Origin: DATKKX01 sp035542775
Lineage (GTDB): Bacteria; Planctomycetota; Phycisphaerae; UBA1845; UTPLA1
Direction: 5' to 3'
Length of the DNA stretch: 14,054 nt
Assembly: GCA_035542775.1 (NCBI GenBank)
Contig: DATKKX010000481.1
Location: forward strand, 1-14,054
The notes below the pieces were generated by a model. The model saw nothing but the letters and a program-made list of their open reading frames with translations, had not been told where the DNA came from and ran no database searches. Shown piece after piece: positions 8,129-14,054 of this stretch (its first letter is position 1; every line of letters starts with the position of its first letter). The position numbers were made by a program, and so were the translations under genes.

Positions 8129-9145
8129 GGCGTTCGCGCTCGCATCGGGCTGCCGGTTTTGCGGCGGCTGCGGGGCATCAACCTTCCGCGGCAGAGCACC
8201 CCCGCTCCGGAGGCCGAGGCCCCTGGACGGCGGACCGACAGTGCCGCTCGCCGAGGGCGCTCGTTTGATCGGCACAGGCACATAGGGTGACAGGTCTCGT
8301 TGACCCGCCGGCAAGGTCGACCGGTACGCCTTGCTCCGTTCCAGGACCGGGCGAATCACCGCCGCGAAATCGTCATACGACAGGGCTTGAGGTGATGCAG
8401 ATCGCGAATCGACAAAACGAACCCGAACTCCATCGGCTGCGACCAGATTGTCTTGCGGCGCCGGGCGTGGAGCTTCTCCGGCGGCCGTCGTGCCCGCTTG
8501 AGCCGATGAGCTGCGATCTCCATCTCTGCCCGCTGCCGTGGGAAGCCCCTTCGCGGGCCGACTGACCGTCTGGAAAAAGCCGTCCTTGCCGATGCCGATG
8601 ACCGCTCCGCCGGAGGCATCGTAAACCCGCGCGACGCCCTCCGTGTCGGGCTCGACCCGGAACGCCCCCTGGTGCAGGCCCACCACGGGGAAGGTTTTGT
8701 ACACCGGAAGAAGGAAGAGCACCCACCGCTGGCCCGTCGCGAACGTCGGAGCGCAGCCGATCTGCATCTGCCAATCGCCCACCTTGCCGCCCGGAACGAT
8801 CAGCTTGAACGTCGACTTCGAGTCAGAGAGCCGTCCTTTGAGATAGTCGACGTTCTGGAGGGTGACCTCCGATTCGATCCGTCGAGGGTTCTCAGCCCAA
8901 TACGATCGAACGGAAACAACCTCCCCGGTGATCACCTGACCGGCATAGTCAGCCATGGTGTCGAGTGTCAACGGAATGACACCGTCCGCCCGCGCTGCAG
9001 CAACAAGCATCGTCAGCACCAAGACGGCGGCAGGCAGGAGACTCCATAGGCAAGTCCGGCGGGACGCAGTCGCGGCAGGCACATGTTCTACCGGGCCCCG
9101 CGCGCCAGTCCGCGTGACGGACCTTCCACGACCTGAGAACAACAT
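8111..9145 (-). CDS. Exported protein of unknown function, coupled to the metalloprotease
   Basis: The product is 344 residues. A basic N region of 30 residues leads into a hydrophobic stretch (33-50) and a likely cleavage site at about AARA/DG (53). Residues 55-165 form a beta-rich domain: TMADYAGQVITGEV, EVTLQNVDYLKG, IVPGGKVGDWQMQIG, PTFATGQRWVLFL. I recognise this arrangement from exported bacterial proteins of unknown function, often found near secreted proteases; I know no activity. Residues 200-240 are a low-complexity linker, then a helical block (255-275) and a Pro/Ser/Gly-rich, basic tail. GAGGG about 9 nt before the ATG at 9145 supports this start over an in-frame ATG at 9238, whose extra 31 residues would precede the signal. 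Its TGA overlaps the protease ATG (ATGA), so the two are probably made together. Confidence 0.72.
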   Translation of the reverse strand: MLFSGRGRSVTRTGARGPVEHVPAATASRRTCLWSLLPAAVLVLTMLVAAARADGVIPLTLDTMADYAGQVITGEVVSVRSYWAENPRRIESEVTLQNVDYLKGRLSDSKSTFKLIVPGGKVGDWQMQIGCAPTFATGQRWVLFLLPVYKTFPVVGLHQGAFRVEPDTEGVARVYDASGGAVIGIGKDGFFQTVSRPAKGLPTAAGRDGDRSSSAQAGTTAAGEAPRPAPQDNLVAADGVRVRFVDSRSASPQALSYDDFAAVIRPVLERSKAYRSTLPAGQRDLSPYVPVPIKRAPSASGTVGPPSRGLGLRSGGALPRKVDAPQPPQNRQPDASANAKEVRS

Positions 9146-9588
9146 GGTCTGTCCCTCGTATGAGTTGGATCGGGCAAGCGCCCGCCCCGGAAGTGCCCCC
9201 TCCCGACAGCGGCACAACGCAGGCACCCACTTCCCCACCCTTGAAATACCGCCTCATTCATGCTACTTATCGGAGCCCGGCCCGGTAAAGCCGGCGCCGT
9301 ATCCTCCCATCAAAGCGATTAGGTTACTTCAACCGACAACGGGCACCCCGTACGTGCCGCGGGATTGACACGTCCGTCGTTCTTATTCGGCTAGAAGGTC
9401 GGACGGAACGAGAATCTGCAAGCGTGCGGCGGAACCTTTCCCCTGGAAGCCGGCCCGCGGCCAGGAATATCGCATCGAAGCCTGGCCGAACCCCTCGTTT
9501 TCCAGACAAACCCGAATGAGTGGTTATGGGAGACAACGCTGCGCGGCGCGCGACCGGGTTCTCGCGACCAGCTCCATCGATCAAGCCG
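9146..9588. other. Intergenic region upstream of the three-gene operon
   Basis: This 443-bp stretch lies between the RDD gene's end and the operon's first gene, both on the minus strand. No frame in it looks coding. It should hold the operon promoter; the best minus-strand candidate I see is TTTACC, an 18-nt spacer and TAGCAT near 9270-9300, with four of six matches in each box, which is weak. A hairpin at 9371-9405 is listed separately. Confidence 0.45.
9371..9405. repeat. Imperfect hairpin in the long intergenic region
   Basis: CGTCCG (9371-9376) pairs with CGGACG (9400-9405). A symmetric 3x3 internal loop follows, then TTCT (9380-9383) pairs with AGAA (9393-9396) around a 9-nt loop. No T-run follows on either strand, so it is not a classic intrinsic terminator. 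It could be a regulatory or transcript-end structure, or chance. Confidence 0.35.
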
Positions 9589-10260
9589 TCAACGATGCAC
9601 CGTCTCCGTAAGCGGCTCATCAGCCGACGACTGCGGTTGTCCGGCGGGCTTCGGGTCAAGGGCGGACTGTTCCCCCGCGGGGAGTGGCTCCACGTCGATG
9701 TATGTCGTCGGGAACGTGCCGAAGAATTTCGTGTGATAGGAGATGAGGGCTGGTCCGGCGGGCAAGGCCCGCTTGCGCACCGCCCAGGTGCCGCTCCATT
9801 TGTCATGCGCCGTCTGGCGCCTGGGGCTGGTAAAGCACGAGAAATAAGAAGCGCCCAGAAACAGCGTCGATGGGATGGCGAGGAGAAATCGTCTGAACAA
9901 CCTCCTCACCGCAGGCGCCTGGCCGGCCTCATCCACAAGACGGATTCCCATCAGCCGATAGCCCAACGTCCCGCCCCGCGTGCGGCGGAGACCGATGTGA
10001 TAAGCGGCGCAGAAGGCAAACCACGCCCACGTCAAAGGCTTCATAATTGGCTTCACATGCCTGTCGATCTCCCGCTGAACCTCGGGCGACCATCGCTGGC
10101 TGCGAATGCTCTGCGGTACGACCACATATGCCAATTGGAGATAGACTGCGATCAACACCGCAACGAGAAACGCAAGATCAATAACCAAGGCTCCCAACCG
10201 TCGAGCCGGATGGGCATAATCCGCGGGGGCAAAATAGACACTATTGGGTTCGACCGCCAT
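9589..10260 (-). CDS. RDD-family membrane protein
   Basis: The product is 223 residues. It matches the RDD pattern: ARRLGALVIDLAFLVAVL (19-36, first helix with the Arg and Asp that name the family), a second helix at about 76-91, the loop GGTLGYRLMGIRLVDEAG (97-113), a third helix at about 124-142, and TAHDKWSGTWAV (150-161) at the domain's end. About 60 hydrophilic residues follow. RDD proteins sit in the inner membrane; some are linked to transport, but the role is mostly unknown. I chose the ATG at 10260 because it lies just before the first helix and 7 nt after a TATACT box, giving a leaderless message. ATGs at 10284 and 10341 lack ribosome binding sites and precede or overlap the promoter. 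It diverges from the SGNH gene. Confidence 0.85.
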   Translation of the reverse strand: MAVEPNSVYFAPADYAHPARRLGALVIDLAFLVAVLIAVYLQLAYVVVPQSIRSQRWSPEVQREIDRHVKPIMKPLTWAWFAFCAAYHIGLRRTRGGTLGYRLMGIRLVDEAGQAPAVRRLFRRFLLAIPSTLFLGASYFSCFTSPRRQTAHDKWSGTWAVRKRALPAGPALISYHTKFFGTFPTTYIDVEPLPAGEQSALDPKPAGQPQSSADEPLTETVHR

Positions 10261-10267
10261 GTGCGGC

Positions 10268-10295
10268 AGTATATCCCCTGCCATGGCCAAGCCAA
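10268..10295 (-). promoter_or_regulatory. Likely leaderless promoter of the RDD gene
   Basis: On the minus strand, TTGGCT (10290-10295, four of six -35 matches) is followed after 16 nt by TATACT (10268-10273, a good -10 box). Seven nt later comes the ATG at 10260. Transcription would start at or beside the ATG. There is no Shine-Dalgarno site at normal spacing. Confidence 0.45.
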
Positions 10296-10395
10296 CGGGG
10301 AGCCCGAGAGAGCTCGGGGAACAGCCTCGCGAATGAGGCAAACCGGCCGGAGCCCCTCTGCAAATCAGCTTGTTTCGCTATTAAGACCAAAAGAC

Positions 10396-10423
10396 GTGAC
10401 GCCTGCACCGAAAATGTTACAAT
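10396..10423 (+). promoter_or_regulatory. Likely promoter of the SGNH-like gene
   Basis: GTGACG (10396-10401) and TACAAT (10418-10423) are separated by 16 nt and match the -35 and -10 consensus in four and five positions. A start near 10430 gives a leader of about 37 nt that includes the AGGAGG ribosome binding site before 10467. Confidence 0.5.
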
Positions 10424-10466
10424 GCCGGCGGTCGCGGTAGGTGGGTCCTTTTCAGGAGGGTGGAAG

Positions 10467-11567
10467 ATGCGCCTTGCAACAATTCTGACCGTGTCAACCC
10501 TGTCAATCCTTGGTCCGCTCGCCAGCACGATGTGCCCGGCCCAAACCATCAACCACAGCCACATCAACGGCGTCGGTTCCCTGCCGCAAACCACCATGGA
10601 TGCCATCGGCCTGCAGAAATGGCTGTTCACCCATGCCTCCGTCGGCGGCAACATGATCGACGGCATGTCGGCCCTGCATTCCGCGAACCCCACTCGCTAC
10701 AAGCTGGCCCCCAGCAGCGTCGCCTTCCTGAGCGGGCAGTCGCGCGCCGCCAACCCGCCCGTGCCGACCGTCGCCGGAACCGTCTACGAGTGCCAACGAG
10801 GCAATCCCGGCTGGCAGGCCAAGATCACTATCTTCCAGAACTCCGTGAACATCTCCGGCTGGCGCGCGCCGGCCTGCCCGATCGTGATGGACAAGTTCTG
10901 CTACATCGATCAGGACGCCAACGCCACACAGTACGTGAACGCCATGACCGCCCTGGAGGCGGCCTGGCCGACCACCATCTTCGTCTACATCACCATGCCG
11001 CTGACCACCGACCAGGACTACAACAACGTCCTGCGAAATCAGTACAACACCGCCGTCCGCCAATACTGCCAGCTCCACGGCCGCCTCCTCTACGACATCG
11101 CCGACATGGAGGCATATGACCCCGCCGGCAATCCCGTCACTTTCACCTACGGCGGACAGACCTACCAGAAACTGTACGCCGGCTACACCAGCGACGGCGG
11201 GCACCTGAACACGGTGGGCTCCCAGCGAATCGCCACCGGCTGGTACGCCGTGGCGGCGGCCATCGCCACCGCCCCCGACTGCAACGGCAACGGCGTGCCG
11301 GACAATCTCGACATCGCCAGGGGTACCAGCCAGGATCTCAACGGAAACGGCATTCCGGACGAATGTGAGCCGTCCACCGGGGACATGACCTGCGACGGCG
11401 TGGTGAACGGCAAGGACATCTCGCCCTTCGTTCTGGCCCTCCTGAATCCGTCCGGCTACGAAGCCGCCTACCCGGAATGTGATCTGATGCATGCGGATTG
11501 CAGCGGGGATGGTACCGTGGACACAGGCGACATCGGTCCCTTTGTAACCAGGCTGATCGGCTCGTGA
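10467..11567 (+). CDS. Secreted SGNH-hydrolase-like protein with calcium repeats and dockerin
   Basis: The product is 366 residues. A signal peptide spans about 1-25. Residues 50-268 look like an SGNH/GDSL-type hydrolase: FTHASVGGNM near the start (S58 as candidate nucleophile), a central beta strand IFVYITMP (171-178), and DGGHLNTVGS (243-252), the D-x-x-H-L-N block that supplies the catalytic Asp and His (D243, H246). The family cleaves ester bonds in lipids or polysaccharide acyl groups; the substrate is unknown. Two calcium-type repeats follow (DCNGNGVPDN at 271 and DLNGNGIPDE at 290), then a dockerin-like pair (D306/D310/N314/D317 and D344/S346/D348/D352/D355). AGGAGG lies seven nt before the ATG at 10467, which I preferred over an in-frame ATG at 10422. 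The nucleophile call rests on motif context and is less sure than the Asp/His block. Confidence 0.75.
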   Translation: MRLATILTVSTLSILGPLASTMCPAQTINHSHINGVGSLPQTTMDAIGLQKWLFTHASVGGNMIDGMSALHSANPTRYKLAPSSVAFLSGQSRAANPPVPTVAGTVYECQRGNPGWQAKITIFQNSVNISGWRAPACPIVMDKFCYIDQDANATQYVNAMTALEAAWPTTIFVYITMPLTTDQDYNNVLRNQYNTAVRQYCQLHGRLLYDIADMEAYDPAGNPVTFTYGGQTYQKLYAGYTSDGGHLNTVGSQRIATGWYAVAAAIATAPDCNGNGVPDNLDIARGTSQDLNGNGIPDECEPSTGDMTCDGVVNGKDISPFVLALLNPSGYEAAYPECDLMHADCSGDGTVDTGDIGPFVTRLIGS

Positions 11568-11898
11568 AACCGGGTGACGGCGGGGTTGAGAGACTCAAAA
11601 TCCGGGCCCCGATGGCAAACCATCTGCCGACAACCCAATAGCACGATCCAGCCAGGCCTGTTCCAGCCCCTGCCCGTCGTTTTCAAGGTCGCAGGAGCCA
11701 CATCAACCCCGTTCCTACCAGCCGCGCCGGCCCTATCCCCCCGTCCGCGGCTTGTCTAAAGTGATGCAAGATACCTTGCCCGGGGATATACTGCCCCGGA
11801 ATAGAGCTGGAGTACGAACCGCCCGCCGCCGGTTCGCCATCAGGCCGACTTGGCCGGGCGCGGCGTTGGCCGGGGCGGGCACACAACCTCGCAGGCAC
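11568..11898 (+). other. Intergenic region before the acyltransferase gene
   Basis: This 331-bp stretch holds no convincing gene, although the acyltransferase frame stays open back to an ATG at 11752. It contains a GC-rich inverted repeat around a TATACT box (11780-11799), listed separately. I see no T-tailed terminator for the SGNH gene. Confidence 0.45.
11780..11799 (+). promoter_or_regulatory. Inverted repeat enclosing a -10-like box
   Basis: CCGGGG (11780-11785) and CCCCGG (11794-11799) form a perfect 6-bp inverted repeat around an 8-nt centre that contains TATACT (11787-11792). It could be a promoter -10 with an operator-like repeat, about 100 nt before the ATG. No good -35 box is seen at 16-18 nt, so the promoter role is tentative. 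Confidence 0.35.
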
Positions 11899-12864
11899 AT
11901 GGAAACCGAGAATCTCGCAGTCAAGCCGGCCGCGCCGGAGAGCGGCCAGGCGGCCGCCCGCAGGGGCGAACTTCCCATTTCGATCCTGGCCCGGGCGAGG
12001 ATCGCGTTCGTGCGCGGCTTTCTGGTCTGCTGGAGCAAGCTGTTCAGCATGTCGGGCCTGTACCTGCTTGGACAGGTCTTCGGCACTCTCGAATACCTGA
12101 TCGACTACAAACGGAGGCGGCGCGTTCACGCCAAGCTGCGGTCATTCTTCAAGGACGAGTATCCCCCGCCTTGGTTCCGCCGCACGGCCTGGCGATATTT
12201 CATGCGGGTCCGCTGCGACAAGATGTTCTACACCATTATGGACCGCATCCCGCGCGGCAAGCTGATGAACCGCATCAAGATGTTCGGTCGCGAGAACGTC
12301 GATAACGCCTTGGCCCGCGGAAATGGAGTCTACATCGCTCTCTGCCACTTCGGAGCCCATCACGTCGCCGGACTGATGACCGCTTTGAGCGGCTACAAAG
12401 TGGTGGGCATCCGCGACCCGCGGGAGAGCCCGGTCCGCCGGTACATCCAGAACAAGTACCGCGAGACCTTCCCGGAAGTGGCCGGCATGGAGATGTTCAT
12501 GGCCTCGTCGTTTCCGCGGGCGGTTTACAGGGGATTCAAAGAGAACAAGCTCATTGCCAGCCTGCTGGACGTCGACCGCAGCCGCGGCGAGAACACCAAG
12601 ACGCATCCGGTCCGGTTCTTCGGTGAGACCAGGGAGTTCCTGGTAGGCCCGATCCAGATCGCGGTACGCTGCGGCGCCACCACCCTTCAGGGCTTCATCG
12701 AGTCGCGGAAGAACTTCTACTACCGCCTGAGCGCGACTCCGCCCCTGGTCGATCCCCAGCAAGTGACCGACGAAGAGGCGATGATCTCCGACGTCCTGCA
12801 GCGCTATGCCGACGGCGTGGAACGCTTCGCCCGCGAACACCCCGACCACCTGATGAACATCTGA
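11899..12864 (+). CDS. LpxL/HtrB-like lysophospholipid acyltransferase-family protein
   Basis: The product is 321 residues, close to the usual length of lipid A late acyltransferases. The N-terminal half has a hydrophobic region (about 48-69) that may bind the membrane. Then come GVYIALCHFGAHHVAGLMTA (143-162, the acyltransferase motif region), GIRDPRESPVRRYIQNKYR (170-188), LIASLLDVDRSRG (218-230), and VRFFGETREFLVGPIQIAVRCGATTLQGF (238-266), which matches the family's FFG...GP..LA...GA block. The family moves acyl chains from acyl-ACP onto lipid A or similar glycolipids at the inner membrane. Oddly, the HX4D/E catalytic motif reads H150-F-G-A-H-H155, with His in place of the acid. I chose 11899 because conserved sequence begins after it; only a weak AGG precedes it. 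Starts back to 11752 add 49 unlikely residues. Confidence 0.8.
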   Translation: METENLAVKPAAPESGQAAARRGELPISILARARIAFVRGFLVCWSKLFSMSGLYLLGQVFGTLEYLIDYKRRRRVHAKLRSFFKDEYPPPWFRRTAWRYFMRVRCDKMFYTIMDRIPRGKLMNRIKMFGRENVDNALARGNGVYIALCHFGAHHVAGLMTALSGYKVVGIRDPRESPVRRYIQNKYRETFPEVAGMEMFMASSFPRAVYRGFKENKLIASLLDVDRSRGENTKTHPVRFFGETREFLVGPIQIAVRCGATTLQGFIESRKNFYYRLSATPPLVDPQQVTDEEAMISDVLQRYADGVERFAREHPDHLMNI

Positions 12865-12964
12865 CACAGCTCGTGGGGAGCATCGATGGCGCTCACTCGC
12901 CCGGTGCTCGACGTCTTGTGCCGGCTCCGGGACGGTGGCACTGCGCGCAATGCACGATATGTAA

Positions 12965-12994
12965 TTGCTCTCGATCGCTGCGCCACGGTACAAT
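12965..12994 (+). promoter_or_regulatory. Likely promoter of the DUF362-like gene
   Basis: TTGCTC (12965-12970) and TACAAT (12989-12994) are 18 nt apart, with four and five consensus matches. The -10 box is the same as the one before the SGNH-like gene. A start near 13001 leaves a leader of about 105 nt. Confidence 0.45.
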
Positions 12995-13035
12995 ACTGCT
13001 GACGGGAACCGGCAAAACGCCAACTGGCATCCGAA

Positions 13036-13074
13036 GCGAGCCCGCTCGCGGATGGGGGCCAGGCTCGCCGAGCC
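13036..13074 (+). repeat. Two adjacent inverted repeats in the DUF362-like gene leader
   Basis: GCGAGC-CC-GCTCGC (13036-13049) and GGCTCG-C-CGAGCC (13062-13074) are perfect inverted repeats 12 bp apart. Both lie between the predicted transcription start and the Shine-Dalgarno site. In RNA each could form a 5-bp stem with a 3-4 nt loop. Confidence 0.4.
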
Positions 13075-13105
13075 CCGCCGATCAGACAAGGCAGGGGAGG
13101 GGAAA

Positions 13106-14054
13106 ATGAAACCGCCAGACAACCCGCATGCAAGACACGAGGAAGCCCGGAGTGTTGATCCGCACGGCCTGAACCACGGATTCTGGCGGTCCTGGTTCAG
13201 GACGAATTCGCTGCTCAGCGGGGCATTCGCCCTGCTCTGGCTGCTCCTGCGGAGCGGGAGCAAACCGAGCCGGTTGACGTACCCCTGCCAGCAGGCAGCC
13301 TTCTCGGCCGCTTCCTTGGCCTTTGGCGTTCCCCTTGTTGCGGGCCTGGTCGCGGCGCGCCAAAGGGTGGCGCGATCCCTTCGCGGCCACGGCGGCCTGG
13401 CGCTGGCGGCCCTGGTCGTGTTCGTCGCGGCAGGCATCTGGGGATACCGCTCTCTCGCCATAGCCCAATCGCCGCCGCCCCGTGAAGCCCCGCGCGACTA
13501 CCGGGCCCGCGTCTATCACGTCACCCACTGTCCACAGGATCCGGTCGGCGACCACTTCGTCGGGCTCGACCGCCTGATCGCCCTCATGGGGCAGGACGGA
13601 CTCAAGCTCTATCGGTCCGCCACCACCGCGCCACTCTCCGACCCGAACGGAATCATTGCCGCCGACGACACCGTCATCATCAAGATCAACTATCAATGGC
13701 CCGAGCGCGGCGGCACCAACACCGATGTGCTGCGTGGCCTGATCCGCCGCCTCGTGGACCATCCCGACGGGTTCACCGGTCAGGTCGTCGTCTGCGAGAA
13801 TTCGCAGTTCAACCCCATCGACGGCTTCGACCGCGCCACCAACAACGCCCAGGACCATGCCCAGTCGCCGCACGACGTCGTGGTGGTCTTTCAGAATCAG
13901 GGCTATCGGGTCTGCCACTACGACTGGACCAGCATCCGCAACACGCAGGTCACCGAATACTCAGCCGGCAACATGACGGATGGCTACATCGTCGGTGCCT
14001 ATGATGCACAGCTTCAGGGGCGAACCTCCTATCCGAAGTTCCGCACCAGCTACG
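13106..14054 (+). CDS. Membrane-anchored DUF362-like protein (cut by window edge)
   Basis: The frame is open from the ATG at 13106 to the right edge, 316 residues without a stop, so the C-terminal part is missing. The N-terminal 125 residues hold three likely membrane helices (about 36-49, 66-83, 98-115), with the block SGSKPSRLTYPCQQAAF (51-67) that I associate with planctomycete proteins of this kind. From about 135 a soluble domain begins (RARVYHVTHCP). DDTVIIKINYQWPERGGTNTDVLRGLIRRLVDHPDG (187-222) and GQVVVCENSQ (225-234) resemble the start of DUF362, seen in other bacteria in iron-sulfur-linked or uncharacterised proteins. Function is unknown. A strong GGGAGGGG ribosome binding site lies four nt before the ATG. 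Long minus-strand frames across this region are shadows. Confidence 0.72.
   Translation, partial: MKPPDNPHARHEEARSVDPHGLNHGFWRSWFRTNSLLSGAFALLWLLLRSGSKPSRLTYPCQQAAFSAASLAFGVPLVAGLVAARQRVARSLRGHGGLALAALVVFVAAGIWGYRSLAIAQSPPPREAPRDYRARVYHVTHCPQDPVGDHFVGLDRLIALMGQDGLKLYRSATTAPLSDPNGIIAADDTVIIKINYQWPERGGTNTDVLRGLIRRLVDHPDGFTGQVVVCENSQFNPIDGFDRATNNAQDHAQSPHDVVVVFQNQGYRVCHYDWTSIRNTQVTEYSAGNMTDGYIVGAYDAQLQGRTSYPKFRTSY

Larger units (their letters stand above)
12865..13105 (+). other. Intergenic region with promoter and leader inverted repeats
   Basis: This 241-bp gap holds a promoter-like pair at 12965-12994, two GC-rich inverted repeats at 13036-13049 and 13062-13074, and the strong ribosome binding site GGGAGGGG just before 13106. 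The first 100 bases hold nothing I can name. Confidence 0.5.

Noticed and set aside
9520..10440. Plus-strand open frame of 306 codons antisense to the RDD gene
   Set aside because: The minus strand encodes a complete RDD domain; the plus frame is basic and low in recognisable content.
10503..11492. Minus-strand open frame of 329 codons antisense to the SGNH-like gene
   Set aside because: It is Val/Gly-rich without motifs, while the plus strand has a signal peptide, DGGHLN block, calcium repeats and dockerin.
12142..13461. Minus-strand open frame of 439 codons across the acyltransferase and the next gene
   Set aside because: It spans two well-supported plus-strand genes and their intergenic region, and has no domain; the plus-strand genes have motifs and ribosome binding sites.
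13082..13918. Minus-strand open frame of 278 codons at the right end
   Set aside because: It is antisense to the DUF362-like gene, which has a strong ribosome binding site, a promoter-like pair and recognisable motifs.
1..14054. Search for a defence, mobile-element, CRISPR or RNA-gene system
   Set aside because: I saw no transposase, integrase, nuclease, toxin-antitoxin pair, regularly spaced DNA repeats, tRNA cloverleaf or rRNA segment. The repeats present are protein-module repeats.

Overview
The window is GC-rich and carries nine protein genes plus short intergenic regions. I see no RNA gene, insertion sequence, CRISPR array or phage gene. It most likely comes from a Planctomycetota bacterium, probably of the Phycisphaerae type. 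This is inferred from secreted modular proteins with dockerin-like EF-hand pairs, arrays of Cys-rich 'GACC' modules, DCNGNGVPD-type calcium repeats, a CxxCGYDLRGL zinc ribbon, and an RLTYPCQQAA membrane block in front of a DUF362-like region.

Left part (1-2034): a zinc-ribbon protein cut by the window edge (minus) diverges from a small DUF6504-type protein (318-638, plus). The latter converges, with a 10-bp gap, on a 461-residue TPR protein (649-2034, minus).

Centre (2254-9145, minus): three genes form a tight cluster that reads as an operon for secreted proteins. The first is a 344-residue exported protein of unknown function. Its stop codon overlaps the start of the second gene (ATGA), a 1375-residue matrixin-like zinc metalloprotease with CARDB, Ig-like and dockerin domains, ten GACC modules and a duplicated C-terminal beta domain. 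Thirty bp downstream of that stop is a 567-residue exported protein with three Ig-like domains and a terminal dockerin.

Right part (9589-14054): an RDD-family membrane protein (minus) diverges from a secreted SGNH-hydrolase-like protein with calcium repeats and a dockerin (plus). These are followed by an LpxL/HtrB-like acyltransferase (plus) whose catalytic motif lacks the usual acidic residue, and a membrane-anchored DUF362-like protein cut by the right edge (plus).

Three proteins carry dockerin-like ends or linkers, which suggests a shared way of displaying or assembling extracellular enzymes, but no cohesin is visible here. Two genes (318 and 10260) have a -10-like box exactly 7 nt before their ATG and no Shine-Dalgarno sequence, which fits leaderless transcripts. 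The other genes mostly have clear Shine-Dalgarno sites. The most unusual items are the GACC-module protease, the HX4H acyltransferase and the leaderless starts. I found no convincing sign of a defence or mobile system.
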